A DNA stretch of 64,000 nt from Arthrobotrys musiformis (taxonomy: Eukaryota > Ascomycota > Orbiliomycetes > Orbiliales > Orbiliaceae), in assembly GCA_036971715.1 (NCBI GenBank), contig JAVHJL010000007.1:992001-1056000 (forward strand), written 5' to 3'. Shown here piece by piece: positions 47,202 to 56,474 of the stretch. A model generated the notes under the pieces. That model did not search any database and had not been told where the DNA came from. It worked only from the letters and a program-made list of their open reading frames with translations. The position numbers were made by a program, and so were the translations under genes. Within the stretch, counting starts at the first letter, position 1. The number at the start of each line of letters is the position of its first letter.

Positions 47202-47603
47202 TGGTTAACCGGTTTCCGACAATGCATCAACTAAGGCCATCCTCAAACTGACAGCGGAAGTATCCCCGGGTTACGCGGGTGCCGTTGCTCATGCATGAAT
47301 AGAATTGTAGAATTCAAGGGGTTGGCCACACGTGCAGCTTAGAAGTAGACCCATACCGAACACTCGCGAGCGCCTGGATTCGAGGCTGCGAGATAATATC
47401 TGTCATATGTCTAGCTAGCTGCATGCATGCATGATTACCCCAGACATGGGTACTAACTGGTCGCGCGGTACCTAACGTGGTCAAGTAATAACTTTGCACA
47501 ATAATGCAATTCGTAATAGTCTGCTTACAGACGCCAATAATGCAATATATATCTTACATCCACATCAAAAATAACGTATATACAAAGAGCCGAACCTCAG
47601 CCC

Positions 47604-50600
47604 CTAAATAACATATGTATAATTCCCCTTCTCCGGGGCCACCTTCCCGCCGTTGATGAAAGCTTCGCTCCGCCTCCTCCAGTTCCCAAACTCTTGACCG
47701 GTACCCGGTACCTCGTTCTCAATAAACTCTACACAAGCCACCAGAGCCTCCGCGATCCCGTCGGAGACATCCTCCCGACCCGCATACTCCTTCTCATAAT
47801 CCGACAGCAAAAACCTCAATCCTTCAATAACAACCCTCACATCCCCCTCCCTCGCGAGTAATTCCAGATAAAGCGCATAAAGCGTTTTTGGCCGCCTAAC
47901 ACCCTTCCCGGGTAACCACCTCCAAAAATTCTTCAAAACACCCCATAGCTTCGCTCTCGATAGAGTGACAAACATGGTTACCAGGTAGCTTGGTATAGTT
48001 TGATACCTGCCCCTCGGGTTCTCCGGTGGGTATTGCATACTCTTATGCAGCAACCTATCCAGAACTTCCGTTTCCACCGCGGGGCCCCGGAAATAGACAC
48101 ACTCGGTCGGCATGAACTTGAAGGGATCGTACCATTTCCGATGAAACTGTTTGTATAAATCCAACCTGTGGTCTACAGCCCTGCTAAAAGGCTGATTAGG
48201 CTTTATCGGATCGCTTCTGAGACGTGCGTTACCCAAATTAGCAATGTAGTCCTGTGTATCCCGTGGGGCCATAGCCAACCACAGGCTCTCGAAGACTTCC
48301 GGGTCATGTCCGACATCGATACCCGCCACATCCATCTTGCGAAGAATGTGGAGCGTCATGACGGAAAGCGTATCGCTGGTACGATTTGTCCAAAACATTA
48401 AGGATTTAGGGTGGTCTCCGCGTAAAGCTGGTGAGGTTGCGAGCGCCCGAAGGATGGTATGGTAGGTGATAAGCGGGACTTGATTACCCCCCTGGAGGAT
48501 TTCTGATGGCATGCGAGAATACTTTTTGATAGGGTATAAGAGCGGTGAGACGTTGTGGGCTGAGATGTGGAGAAGCGTGTGGATATGGTTATGTGTCGGA
48601 GCAGGCCTTTTTGGAAACGATAGATTGAAAGATTTGAAGAAGGGAGTAGAGTAGATCTCGTTAGGGTCGGCGGATAAAAGGGTCGTAACAGCGATACCCC
48701 GTGGCGTTAGGAGGAAGTGGTTGAGGTGAGCTAGCAGAACTAATGTGGCTTGCGCATCAGTCCGAGGACGAGGGTATGCCTTAAGGACTTCTTCGTATCT
48801 TCCCTGTCTTACCAGTTCCTCTATATCCAGTTCCTCTGAGTGGGCTGGACTTAGAATCGACCGTAAATCCACAGGTGGAGCGGTTTCCACCAATGTACTA
48901 TATTGTCGCGCGCTGGTTGAGAATGCATATTTCGTAGAGAAGGAAACAGCAGAGAGTTGTCTTCGTTTCTCTCTCCCTGTGAGTTTCTTCCGCTTTATGG
49001 CAGGTATTTCGATGTACCGTTTGCCTTCTTGCTTCTTGTTCGACTTTGAATGTATCTCGGCAACCTTGAGTATCTCCTCAAATTCCTCCAATCCAACCTT
49101 CGAGGGGTCCTCCAAAGGCGGCAGAACTTCAGACACAATTAGTTTGGCCTCTATCTTCCTTGCCTCCGCTGCGTCCTCTTTAGCATCGTATTCCGGTGCC
49201 ATGTCCAACCGCTCTGGAAGCTCCCGGGCTACTGCAGCCTTAACCTCTTCTTCACTCAGGCCTTCTGCCAGCAGCTTCTCCTTCAACTTCCGTTTCAAAG
49301 AAGTGTGGATCTTTCTCGACCAGAGTCCCTCCAGATTTAATTGTTCTCTCTTCCACCCTGTCATTATCTGAACTACAATCCCCTGGCCAGAATTGACACA
49401 AATCCAACCAACCCTCATAGCCTCTTCATCGTCAGCAGTCCTCCTTTTCCCTTTTCTCCGCTCACGGCGCTCGCGTAGTTTGACTTCTCCACGGCCAATT
49501 AGCCCATCCGCGTAGATTTCTGCTCCGTCGAGAATGCTTCGCATATATCTGCAGCACTTGTCAGATGCAATATTCATGTGTCTTTCGGATCTTGCGGTGG
49601 CGAGAATCATGATCGTGTTAGGCCCTAGTGCAGGCGGTGGATCCATATCTCGAAGGTCCATGATTTTCATCTTGGAAAGGGAAAGGTCTTTGATAAGGTA
49701 GTTTAGAAGCGTTTCGAAATTTTGCGGCGGATTCGGCGGCAGCTCTGGCATCTGTTCGATAAGCGGGGAGACGAATCGGCGAGGTGCAGGCTGGAGAGCC
49801 GATTGGAGGTACCATGGCGTCCCATCGGATGTCGGAGAGGATACAGCTGGTTCTGAAGATCGGTATTCAATGTCCTCTTCCTCTCCCTCCTCTGCGCGTA
49901 TTTCTGCTTCCTCAATACCCTCGAACCCTTCCACGCCATTTTCGAGCTCGTATTCTGCTTCCTCCATACCCTCCAATCCGTCTTCTATATCCTCTCGTAA
50001 TAACCCATCAATGGTGTTCTCTGTCAAGCCCTCGAAGTCCTTCCCGCCCAATCCCTCAAAATCTTCTCCTAACACTTCATCCAATTCCTGTTCTGCCGCC
50101 TCACTAAGGTTTCCAAAATCTTCCTCCGAGACGGATATCGAGGCAGTAGCATCAGCTCCTGGTGTCGCTACTCCAGAGCCAGCATCCCTCTCCGTTACCT
50201 CCACCGAATCTGCAGTCGTGTGCACACCTTTTACTAGCTCCCCAGATCCCTCCGCACCCGCCGCTTTCCTGGCCCGTGCACTCTCCATCAACCGGTCCAA
50301 TTTTGCCAATATCTCCCTCTCCACTTCCTCACTATTCTCTTCGCCAGGCGTACCCTCCGCACCATCAGACCGCTGAAACGTCGTATTCCGTATCAAATTC
50401 GCCACCGTCTCCGCCTCCAACTTCTCCACCTTCCCCTGTAACGACGGATCCTCGACTTCCGTCCGTATATCCTTCAATATATCCTTCAAACCGCTCTTCT
50501 CCCATTCCTCCTCCGTCATTTTAAGTTCCTCGGGCGTCGGATCGAAGCCGTCCGGATCGTTTGGTGGGGTCTTGGAACTATATAATGACCGCTGGATGGG

Positions 50601-50822
50601 TATAAACCCGGAACTCCCGTCCAATTTGATATTTCTATAAGCCTTGAGCCCACTTTTTGAGCTCAAGCTGCTGAGGTGGCGGTATCCAGTTCTTCCGATA
50701 CGTCGGCTGGATGTGCTGGGTAATGTCGTCCCGCATACCGATGCGAAGGCTCTGAAGAGGGCTAGAGAGCATGAAGGACACCATTTCGGTGGTATGAGCT
50801 GTCGGGAGGCCGATAATGGCAT
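47604..50822 (-). CDS. ATP25: Atp25, mitochondrial ATP synthase assembly / OLI1 mRNA factor
   Basis: A single exon of 1072 aa. The N-terminus is Arg/Ser/Leu-rich and lacks acidic residues for about 60 residues, a mitochondrial targeting signal. An Iojap/RsfS-like domain lies at about 360-500 (SKMKIMDLRDMDPPPALGPN, MILATARSERHMNIASDK, GWICVNSGQGIVVQIM). A C-terminal helical domain runs from about 650 to 1040 (IEELVRQGRYEEVLKAYPRP, LLHKSMQYPPENPRGRYQTI). In yeast the N-terminal half supports Atp9 ring assembly and the C-terminal half stabilises OLI1 mRNA in the matrix. Most fungal homologs are 600-750 aa. The excess here comes from an acidic insert at about 170-330 (many EGLE, EDFE and EEAE units) and from a basic linker around 420-640. 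Confidence 0.85.
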   Translation of the reverse strand: MPLSASRQLIPPKWCPSCSLALFRAFASVCGTTLPSTSSRRIGRTGYRHLSSLSSKSGLKAYRNIKLDGSSGFIPIQRSLYSSKTPPNDPDGFDPTPEELKMTEEEWEKSGLKDILKDIRTEVEDPSLQGKVEKLEAETVANLIRNTTFQRSDGAEGTPGEENSEEVEREILAKLDRLMESARARKAAGAEGSGELVKGVHTTADSVEVTERDAGSGVATPGADATASISVSEEDFGNLSEAAEQELDEVLGEDFEGLGGKDFEGLTENTIDGLLREDIEDGLEGMEEAEYELENGVEGFEGIEEAEIRAEEGEEEDIEYRSSEPAVSSPTSDGTPWYLQSALQPAPRRFVSPLIEQMPELPPNPPQNFETLLNYLIKDLSLSKMKIMDLRDMDPPPALGPNTIMILATARSERHMNIASDKCCRYMRSILDGAEIYADGLIGRGEVKLRERRERRKGKRRTADDEEAMRVGWICVNSGQGIVVQIMTGWKREQLNLEGLWSRKIHTSLKRKLKEKLLAEGLSEEEVKAAVARELPERLDMAPEYDAKEDAAEARKIEAKLIVSEVLPPLEDPSKVGLEEFEEILKVAEIHSKSNKKQEGKRYIEIPAIKRKKLTGREKRRQLSAVSFSTKYAFSTSARQYSTLVETAPPVDLRSILSPAHSEELDIEELVRQGRYEEVLKAYPRPRTDAQATLVLLAHLNHFLLTPRGIAVTTLLSADPNEIYSTPFFKSFNLSFPKRPAPTHNHIHTLLHISAHNVSPLLYPIKKYSRMPSEILQGGNQVPLITYHTILRALATSPALRGDHPKSLMFWTNRTSDTLSVMTLHILRKMDVAGIDVGHDPEVFESLWLAMAPRDTQDYIANLGNARLRSDPIKPNQPFSRAVDHRLDLYKQFHRKWYDPFKFMPTECVYFRGPAVETEVLDRLLHKSMQYPPENPRGRYQTIPSYLVTMFVTLSRAKLWGVLKNFWRWLPGKGVRRPKTLYALYLELLAREGDVRVVIEGLRFLLSDYEKEYAGREDVSDGIAEALVACVEFIENEVPGTGQEFGNWRRRSEAFINGGKVAPEKGNYTYVI

Positions 50823-51170
50823 TTTATTTTTGGTTGGAGGGGTTTCCCGTATAGTGGGGGTTTTTGGATATTCGAAATCTGTCGCCGCTGTCGCATGGTT
50901 TGGCTTTATTGAAATTTTGTTCGGTAAAGTTGCTGGTTTGGGTTAGTCCGGTTGGGAAAATAACACACTGTCAACGCGGAGTGCTGGGCTTGGCGGGTTG
51001 GTTGTGGAACCTTCGACTGCAGGTATAATGTGGTGAGGTGAGTCAAGATTTGGTTGCATGTTCACTTTACAACAACTTCGGTTTCAGAGTATCCAAGAGA
51101 CAGAAGCAAGGAACAAGACTACAAAATCGATAGAATAGATCTTTCGAAGCTTTAAGAGTAAACCGACGCG
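50823..51170. promoter_or_regulatory. Short divergent promoter between ATP25 and DCS1
   Basis: The two start codons are 348 bp apart on opposite strands. No motif stands out. Five prime ends of both genes must lie here. Confidence 0.45.
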
Positions 51171-52371
51171 ATGGAAAGTACTCCAGAACAGGATCTTCGC
51201 GCTTTCAAGTTCGAGCGGGTTCTGAATCAAGGTTCGTCAAACTGGTCCCCGCATTTGAGGCACGGTCTAGCAGCTCTAACATCAAAAAATAGATACCGGC
51301 CGCAAAACCCTCAACCTTCTCGGAACAATCAATGGGCTTCCGGCAATCATCACCGCCGAAAAGACGGCTTTTAATACTGAATCCCTCGAGGGCTTCGTCT
51401 CGCCGGAAGAAGGTCTTCTCTCCGTGAACCTCCTCCAGAAGAATGATATCTACCATTGGTTCATGGGTACCATCTCACAATCAGCCACCTCTAACGCTGC
51501 CGTCAAGGTCAATCTGATCTACCCTTGTACCGACGTACATATCAAGAAATATTCAATGCAGCAGCAGCATATGGTCGTCGAAACTCCCGAAATTTACGAA
51601 AAGTATGTTGCGAAGTATATCACGCAAAAGACCGAAGGTGGGAGGTTGAACTGGGTTTATAATATCCTGGACCATAAACAAGAGAGCGAGAAGATCGTTT
51701 ATGAAGATGAAGATAAAGAGATGGGGTTTATTTTGTTGCCGGATTTGTAAGTTCTTGAGTCTTCATGCTTCGCCACGATGCAATGCATCCTTATCTAGGG
51801 AGGGGGTGCCGGGGTAAAAGATGCATTTGCATGCATACCCTGGCGTACCTACCCGGTGAAGCATTGCAAGCGATGTCTTAATTGATCAATATCCAGCTAT
51901 TTGTCTCACAATCTCGAATTCATCAAATCTAGGAAATGGGATCTTGTAACCATGACCTCGCTCTACCTCTCAGTCATCGTCCACCGCACCGACATCCGAT
52001 CGATCCGCGATTTCACACCAGAACATATCCCCTTCCTCACCTCCCTCAAAGACAAAGTCCTATCCGCCGTCGCGGAGAAATACTCCCTCCCCGGAGATCT
52101 CCTCAAAATCTACGTCCACTACCAACCCTCATACTACCACTTCCACGTCCACGTTGTTCACATCTCACACGACATGGGCGCCTCCGCCACAGCGGGCAAA
52201 GCAATCCTATTGGACGAAATAATCCAAGTTTTGCGGCTCATGCAAAAATCCCCGGGGCCTAAGGTACTCGGATACAAAGACCTAGAAATGACGTACGTTC
52301 TAGGCGAGGAACACGACCTCTGGAAGAAAATTTTCGAACCGCTGGGTAAAGGGGAAGAACCCACCATCTAA
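51171..52371 (+). CDS. DCS1: Scavenger mRNA-decapping enzyme DcpS
   Basis: Three exons, 51171-51231, 51293-51746 and 51933-52371, give 317 aa, the usual DcpS length. The enzyme hydrolyses m7GpppN left after 3'-5' mRNA decay to m7GMP and NDP. The N-terminal swapped domain includes FKFERVLNQ, TLNLLGTINGLPAIITAEKT and NDIYHWFMG. ILLPDLKWD is joined across intron 2, and then LYLSVIVHRTDIRSIRDFTPEHI follows. The HIT motif is YHFHVHVVHI near residue 240, with three alternating His. The intron 2 acceptor at 51932 (TCTAG) was chosen because it gives PDLKWD without a stop. It is divergent from ATP25. Confidence 0.92.
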
Positions 52372-53011
52372 CCACTAGCGTGAGCCGAGCCACATTTTTT
52401 TCTAGAGCAAGAGCGAATTGTTTTTTTTTCTAGAGCGTGTGGCTCGGCTGTGGTGAGGAGGTGGCATAGACCAATAGAAGAGTTTTCGTTATGCAGAAAA
52501 ATAGACGAAAATTTTCGGTATCTCCATGCGTTACGTTTTTTTGCTAGTCTGAGTTTTTTGAGCAATTAAAGCCGTGCATCGGCGGGGAGCTGATAGGAAC
52601 CACGCTTGCTGCGGTACTAGTCATGCTTCACAAGGCGGTGGCTTCCCCCCTCCCTTTCCCCTGCAGGGGGACCTTAGCTCGTTAGGGGGGGCGGAAGGGA
52701 AAAAAAAAGTTGGTACCTGCAGGAGAATGTCTTGTCGTAGTGTGGTCGAGCCGTTCCGCCAACACAGCACAAAGATGTATAAAGTTCGCTAGGTTCGCTG
52801 CTCCCGCCGAAAAAAAAAAAAAAGAATTCAAAGTTCCACTCGACGGTTCGTTCATTTTTTCATTCGTTCGATATTTGATAATATCCTCCCAGCGGGAGTT
52901 TTCCGGTCACTCTTTTACCGACATTACCAGATCCGAAGTACTTCGACAGTACACACCACTCATTTACTTTTATAAGCAGCTATCGAGCTAGCTATCGATA
53001 CTCCAAAAGCC
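52372..53011. other. Intergenic, no gene seen
   Basis: DCS1 3' flank and promoter of the next gene. T tracts, a repeated element TTTTTTTCTAGAGC(A/G) at about 52396-52410 and 52424-52438 (14-15 bp, two copies 28 bp apart), and an A14 tract at 52809-52822 are visible. Confidence 0.5.
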
Positions 53012-53776
53012 ATGATCTCTAGACTCCCCCCACCACCAATGATCCCCCCACCACCAACAGCGCCCGAAATCACCTTCACAGTCCGCGGAATCCGCCTAGT
53101 AAACCGCGACTGGGCCCTCCGCGATGCCTCCTTCCCAATCACAATCTCAAACTACTCAACAGACCCCACCCTCTCCGCCACCGAAGCCTCAATAATGCTC
53201 CGCGAAGACGCAGTAGGTCTCTACCACCACAATTCAAAAACCTACATCCCAATCCGCCAAATCTACCTCCACTCCGAATACCTCACCGGCAGCGAAGAGA
53301 GCCTTCGATCGAGAAGCAGCTCGAGGGCGAGTAGTACCAGGGGCAGCAGCAATAGTTGCGATAGGTATGGCAGCATGGATTTCGGGTGCAGAGGTACCCA
53401 AACTTTCAACGAAAAAGTCTCACATGTTGCTATTGATAGTCATTCATCCGACGGTGGGAAGGTGGTTTGGGATGTCGTTTACCGCAGGCCTAGGTCGCCT
53501 GTTTCTTCTTGCTCTGACTCGACGCTGTCGTTTGAGCTTGATGATGAGGAGGGGAATCCAAAGGCGAGGAAGTTGGGGAGGTGGGCGGATATCAGAAGGT
53601 GTGCTTGGATTCTATGGGATGGCACGTATGTTTTCTTGAGGATCAAGAGGCCGTTGGTATACCTCGAGGACCTCCAGAGGGGGATGTACGCCACAACCTG
53701 GAGGGAAAGAGGTAGGAAGAAGGTCGGCGGATGGTTCGGACGGAACAAGGGCAGAGAAGAGTGGAAGCTCTGCTAG
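53012..53776 (+). CDS. Hypothetical protein, 254 aa
   Basis: A single exon with a Pro-rich start (LPPPPMIPPPP). The N-terminal half reads like a small beta-rich domain (EITFTVRGIRLVNRDWALRD, FPITISNYS, YIPIRQIYLHSEYL). Then come a Ser/Arg linker (RSRSSSRASSTRGSS), an acidic patch (FELDDEEGN), and a C-terminal segment with WADIRRCAWILWDGTYVFLRIKRPLVYLED and a basic end (RGRKKVGGWFGRNKG). There is no signal peptide or TM segment. I do not recognise a family. The plus-strand frame is supported by codon-like composition and by TATA-like and pyrimidine DNA upstream. Confidence 0.55.
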   Translation: MISRLPPPPMIPPPPTAPEITFTVRGIRLVNRDWALRDASFPITISNYSTDPTLSATEASIMLREDAVGLYHHNSKTYIPIRQIYLHSEYLTGSEESLRSRSSSRASSTRGSSNSCDRYGSMDFGCRGTQTFNEKVSHVAIDSHSSDGGKVVWDVVYRRPRSPVSSCSDSTLSFELDDEEGNPKARKLGRWADIRRCAWILWDGTYVFLRIKRPLVYLEDLQRGMYATTWRERGRKKVGGWFGRNKGREEWKLC

Positions 53777-54696
53777 ACATTCTTTTTCAATCTTTTTACG
53801 CAAATATTTTCATTTTTACACGGTTACGATATATACGCCTTTTACGATTTGTTTTACCGAATGTTTGGTTGTTTATTCTTCTTTGACATCAAGTCGATTA
53901 GCAAAGGCGTTTCTTTTCCTTTCTTATCATTCTGTATATATTCTAGATCTGGGAACGGTTATTTAATGAGTTGGGAAATGGTTGTCTAATGTCAACTGCT
54001 GGCTGGGCCAGAATTCACACACATACTTCTCACATACATCTTTCCTCACGATAAAATCCTAAAAGACGTGAATACCCCTGAATAGTTCATAAATCCAAAC
54101 CTTAAGCCACCGATACCCCCTTCTTAGTCAAGAAGGGGAGGGTGATAAATTTAAATGCCTCGATTCTCCTGCCGCGGAGGAGATGCATGCATATGCAAGA
54201 ACGGGCGGTTCATGAAAAATGTGGGAACCTCGAACTCGACCCTTTTGCGTTGGCTCGAACTCGAGGCTACACCGAAAAAAATGTAACAAGCTCAACGCAA
54301 CATCTTCTTAAGAGCCCGATTGGGTGCACACGTGGGAAATCACACGATAGTGATCGATGCATCTCTCGATGAGTTGGATATAATTTTGAGCGCGATCATC
54401 GAATTGAAAAAAAAAATCAGTTGGAGTCAGGGTATAAAATCTTGCGCTCAATTAGATTTTCTCTAAATGAAAACTTGTGAAGTTGCTTGGTCGCATAAGT
54501 ACCTATCTATTCATACTTTCGCTATACCCGACGCTGGAACTTCAGTCTTATATCACTAGATACGCTCAGCGCCGGTTCTGGATAACTTCCAACCTTCTTT
54601 TGTAATCTACACACTCGCTATTCACCTTCTGAATACCATCAGCGTATATATCCTCTTCTCCTTCTTCTTCATCTTATTCAAATCCTACCATCCAAG
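53777..54696. other. Intergenic, no gene seen
   Basis: AT-rich 3' flank, then about 450 bp of promoter DNA with a TATAAAA-like stretch at 54432-54438 and a pyrimidine tract (54650-54680) before the next ATG. Confidence 0.45.
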
Positions 54697-55887
54697 ATGG
54701 ATTTCATAAATGAAGACCCACGGCTGCTCAAGCACAGAAGTCTACCAACCTCGATATTCCACCAAATCCCATCCTTCAAATCATCAAAATCCAAAAGGGA
54801 ACCAATACCAAACCCCCAATTCCCTCCTTCTCCAACCTCCTCAAACGGATCCAAAAAATCCTCCAGACTCTCCCGCCTCAAATCCAAATTCTCAAAACTC
54901 CACTCTTCGCTGTCAAGAACCCCCACCGCAAAATCCCCAAAACCAGTCCCGGAATTTCTATTATCCCCATCCTCAGGCCGCATAAACGCAGAACAACTCT
55001 CGAAGATAATCCGCAGAACATCAGACCCCTCCCAAACCGACTACAAGTCCCTCTTCCAAACCCAAATACCAACGGCGGACTGGCCCCGCTTCCCAGCACA
55101 ACTAACCTCAAGACCGAGACATCCCACCGTCCCAACAACAAACACCACCCCGGTATCCAGGAGGAATAGCCTAACCCACCACCGCACCCCAACAAATTCC
55201 CCGCGGACACGATCACCGGCACGATCTTTCGTCTCCGTCGAATCTTACGCGACTCCGGTGAGACATTCGAATGTGAATACCAGAGCCTCAACGCCGGATG
55301 AATCCGTCTGCTCCTCATCGGCAATATACCGCCTCACCAGCCCCACAAAATTCTGGGAAACAGTCCACAAACGCGGTGAGAAGAAGAAGAAGCGAGACGA
55401 GGAAGCCAGACGGGCGACGCAGCCCGTGAGCGTCTGCAAAAGACTGCGGATGGAAAAATTTAAACCCCGCGGCGACGGGAGTAGCAGCAGCAGCGGTAGT
55501 AGCGTATGGGACGACGGTGCGCCGCGTCAGCATAAGCTGCTCTTCCCGGAGATGCTCAATTATCACGAAATCGAAGCGGAGGTTGGGTATGAAACTGAAG
55601 ATGAAGGTGGGGGTGAGCAGGATGTTAAATCACTCGATCCGCATGTGAGAGACCTTCTCGAGGAGCGGTATTACAGCCAGTTCGAGGACGGCGATAGTGT
55701 GGATGTGGTTCTGGGGGAAAGGGAGGAATTCTTCAGCGCCCGTGCGACGCCTGATCCGGATAATCAGAGCGTCGATTTGCAGCCATCGGTCTGGGAGATT
55801 CTGAACAGGGTGCGGATGGCTGTATATGATGTGCTAGAAAATATGGTGTGGAAGCCCGCGCCGCCCGGCTCAGAGGAAGAATATTAA
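54697..55887 (+). CDS. Hypothetical Ser/Pro-rich protein, 396 aa
   Basis: A single exon. The N-terminal 230 residues are disordered, rich in Ser, Pro, Lys and Arg, with many SP/TP sites (TPTNSPRTRSPARS, RASTPDESV) that could be phosphorylated by proline-directed kinases. A Lys run (RGEKKKKRDEEARR) sits at about 225-240 and a Ser run (GSSSSSGSS) at about 260. The C-terminal 130 residues are acidic and may fold (LLFPEMLNYHEIEAEVGYET, VWEILNRVRMAVYDVLENMVW). There is no TM or signal peptide. I do not recognise a family. Confidence 0.55.
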   Translation: MDFINEDPRLLKHRSLPTSIFHQIPSFKSSKSKREPIPNPQFPPSPTSSNGSKKSSRLSRLKSKFSKLHSSLSRTPTAKSPKPVPEFLLSPSSGRINAEQLSKIIRRTSDPSQTDYKSLFQTQIPTADWPRFPAQLTSRPRHPTVPTTNTTPVSRRNSLTHHRTPTNSPRTRSPARSFVSVESYATPVRHSNVNTRASTPDESVCSSSAIYRLTSPTKFWETVHKRGEKKKKRDEEARRATQPVSVCKRLRMEKFKPRGDGSSSSSGSSVWDDGAPRQHKLLFPEMLNYHEIEAEVGYETEDEGGGEQDVKSLDPHVRDLLEERYYSQFEDGDSVDVVLGEREEFFSARATPDPDNQSVDLQPSVWEILNRVRMAVYDVLENMVWKPAPPGSEEEY

Positions 55888-56474
55888 TTGACACATCGAT
55901 AACAGTACGGTGGAGTGCATCACGTATATATTGACAAGATATTGGGATACTATACAGATGGAGTTTTACCGGCGCGTTTTACTTTTCTGTCTCTTTCTTT
56001 TTTTTCATTCTTGTTTTTTTTTATATTGTATCTTAGGTTGTACATTCAATGGGGTTTGTAATGTAGTCGTTCAAAGGATCAAAAGCAATTAGAACCCTCG
56101 AAAGAAATAAAAAAGAATGCATTTCAACGTGTTCCAAGTGTGTAGTAGCTGTATAATGTATTGGCTCAAAGTGACCAGCATGCAGGGCGCAGTACAAGTA
56201 TGAGAATGAAGGATCGTAAGGGGTATCAAGAAGGGGTCAATGAAGGACAAGAAGATGGCAAAAAAGAGCCGTGTAAGTCATATATACAACCTCCATTAAA
56301 AATGAAAAAAGTGCAATGATCAAGTCGCCGAGGAAAAGGAAAGAAAAAGAGAAGTCAAAGTAAACATTACCCATCACCGATCACGTAAAACATAGATGAT
56401 ATAAAGTGGAACTCTCGGAGGATATGAAAGAATAAGCATCAAGCACCTCTTCACCTGAACAAACCGAGAATAAA
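55888..56474. other. Convergent 3' region, no gene seen
   Basis: T-rich DNA after the hypothetical gene and A-rich DNA before the minus-strand gene, consistent with two 3' UTRs. Confidence 0.5.

Larger units (their letters stand above)
43545..47603. other. Four-kilobase region between SREA and ATP25
   Basis: This holds the SREA promoter and the ATP25 3' flank. HGATAR motifs occur at 43931-43936, 43940-43945, 44032-44037 and 44077-44082 on the plus strand. Trinucleotide-like GATGTT/GATGGT repeats fill 44155-44255. Frames at 43834-44418 (minus) and 45908-46297 (plus) are low complexity. A possible gene remnant at 46411-47201 is listed separately. I see no other gene. Confidence 0.45.

Noticed and set aside
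51901..51932. Exon start of DCS1 at the CCAG acceptor at 51897
   Set aside because: That acceptor leads to an extra, non-conserved segment and the wrong phase; the acceptor at 51932 restores PDLKWD.
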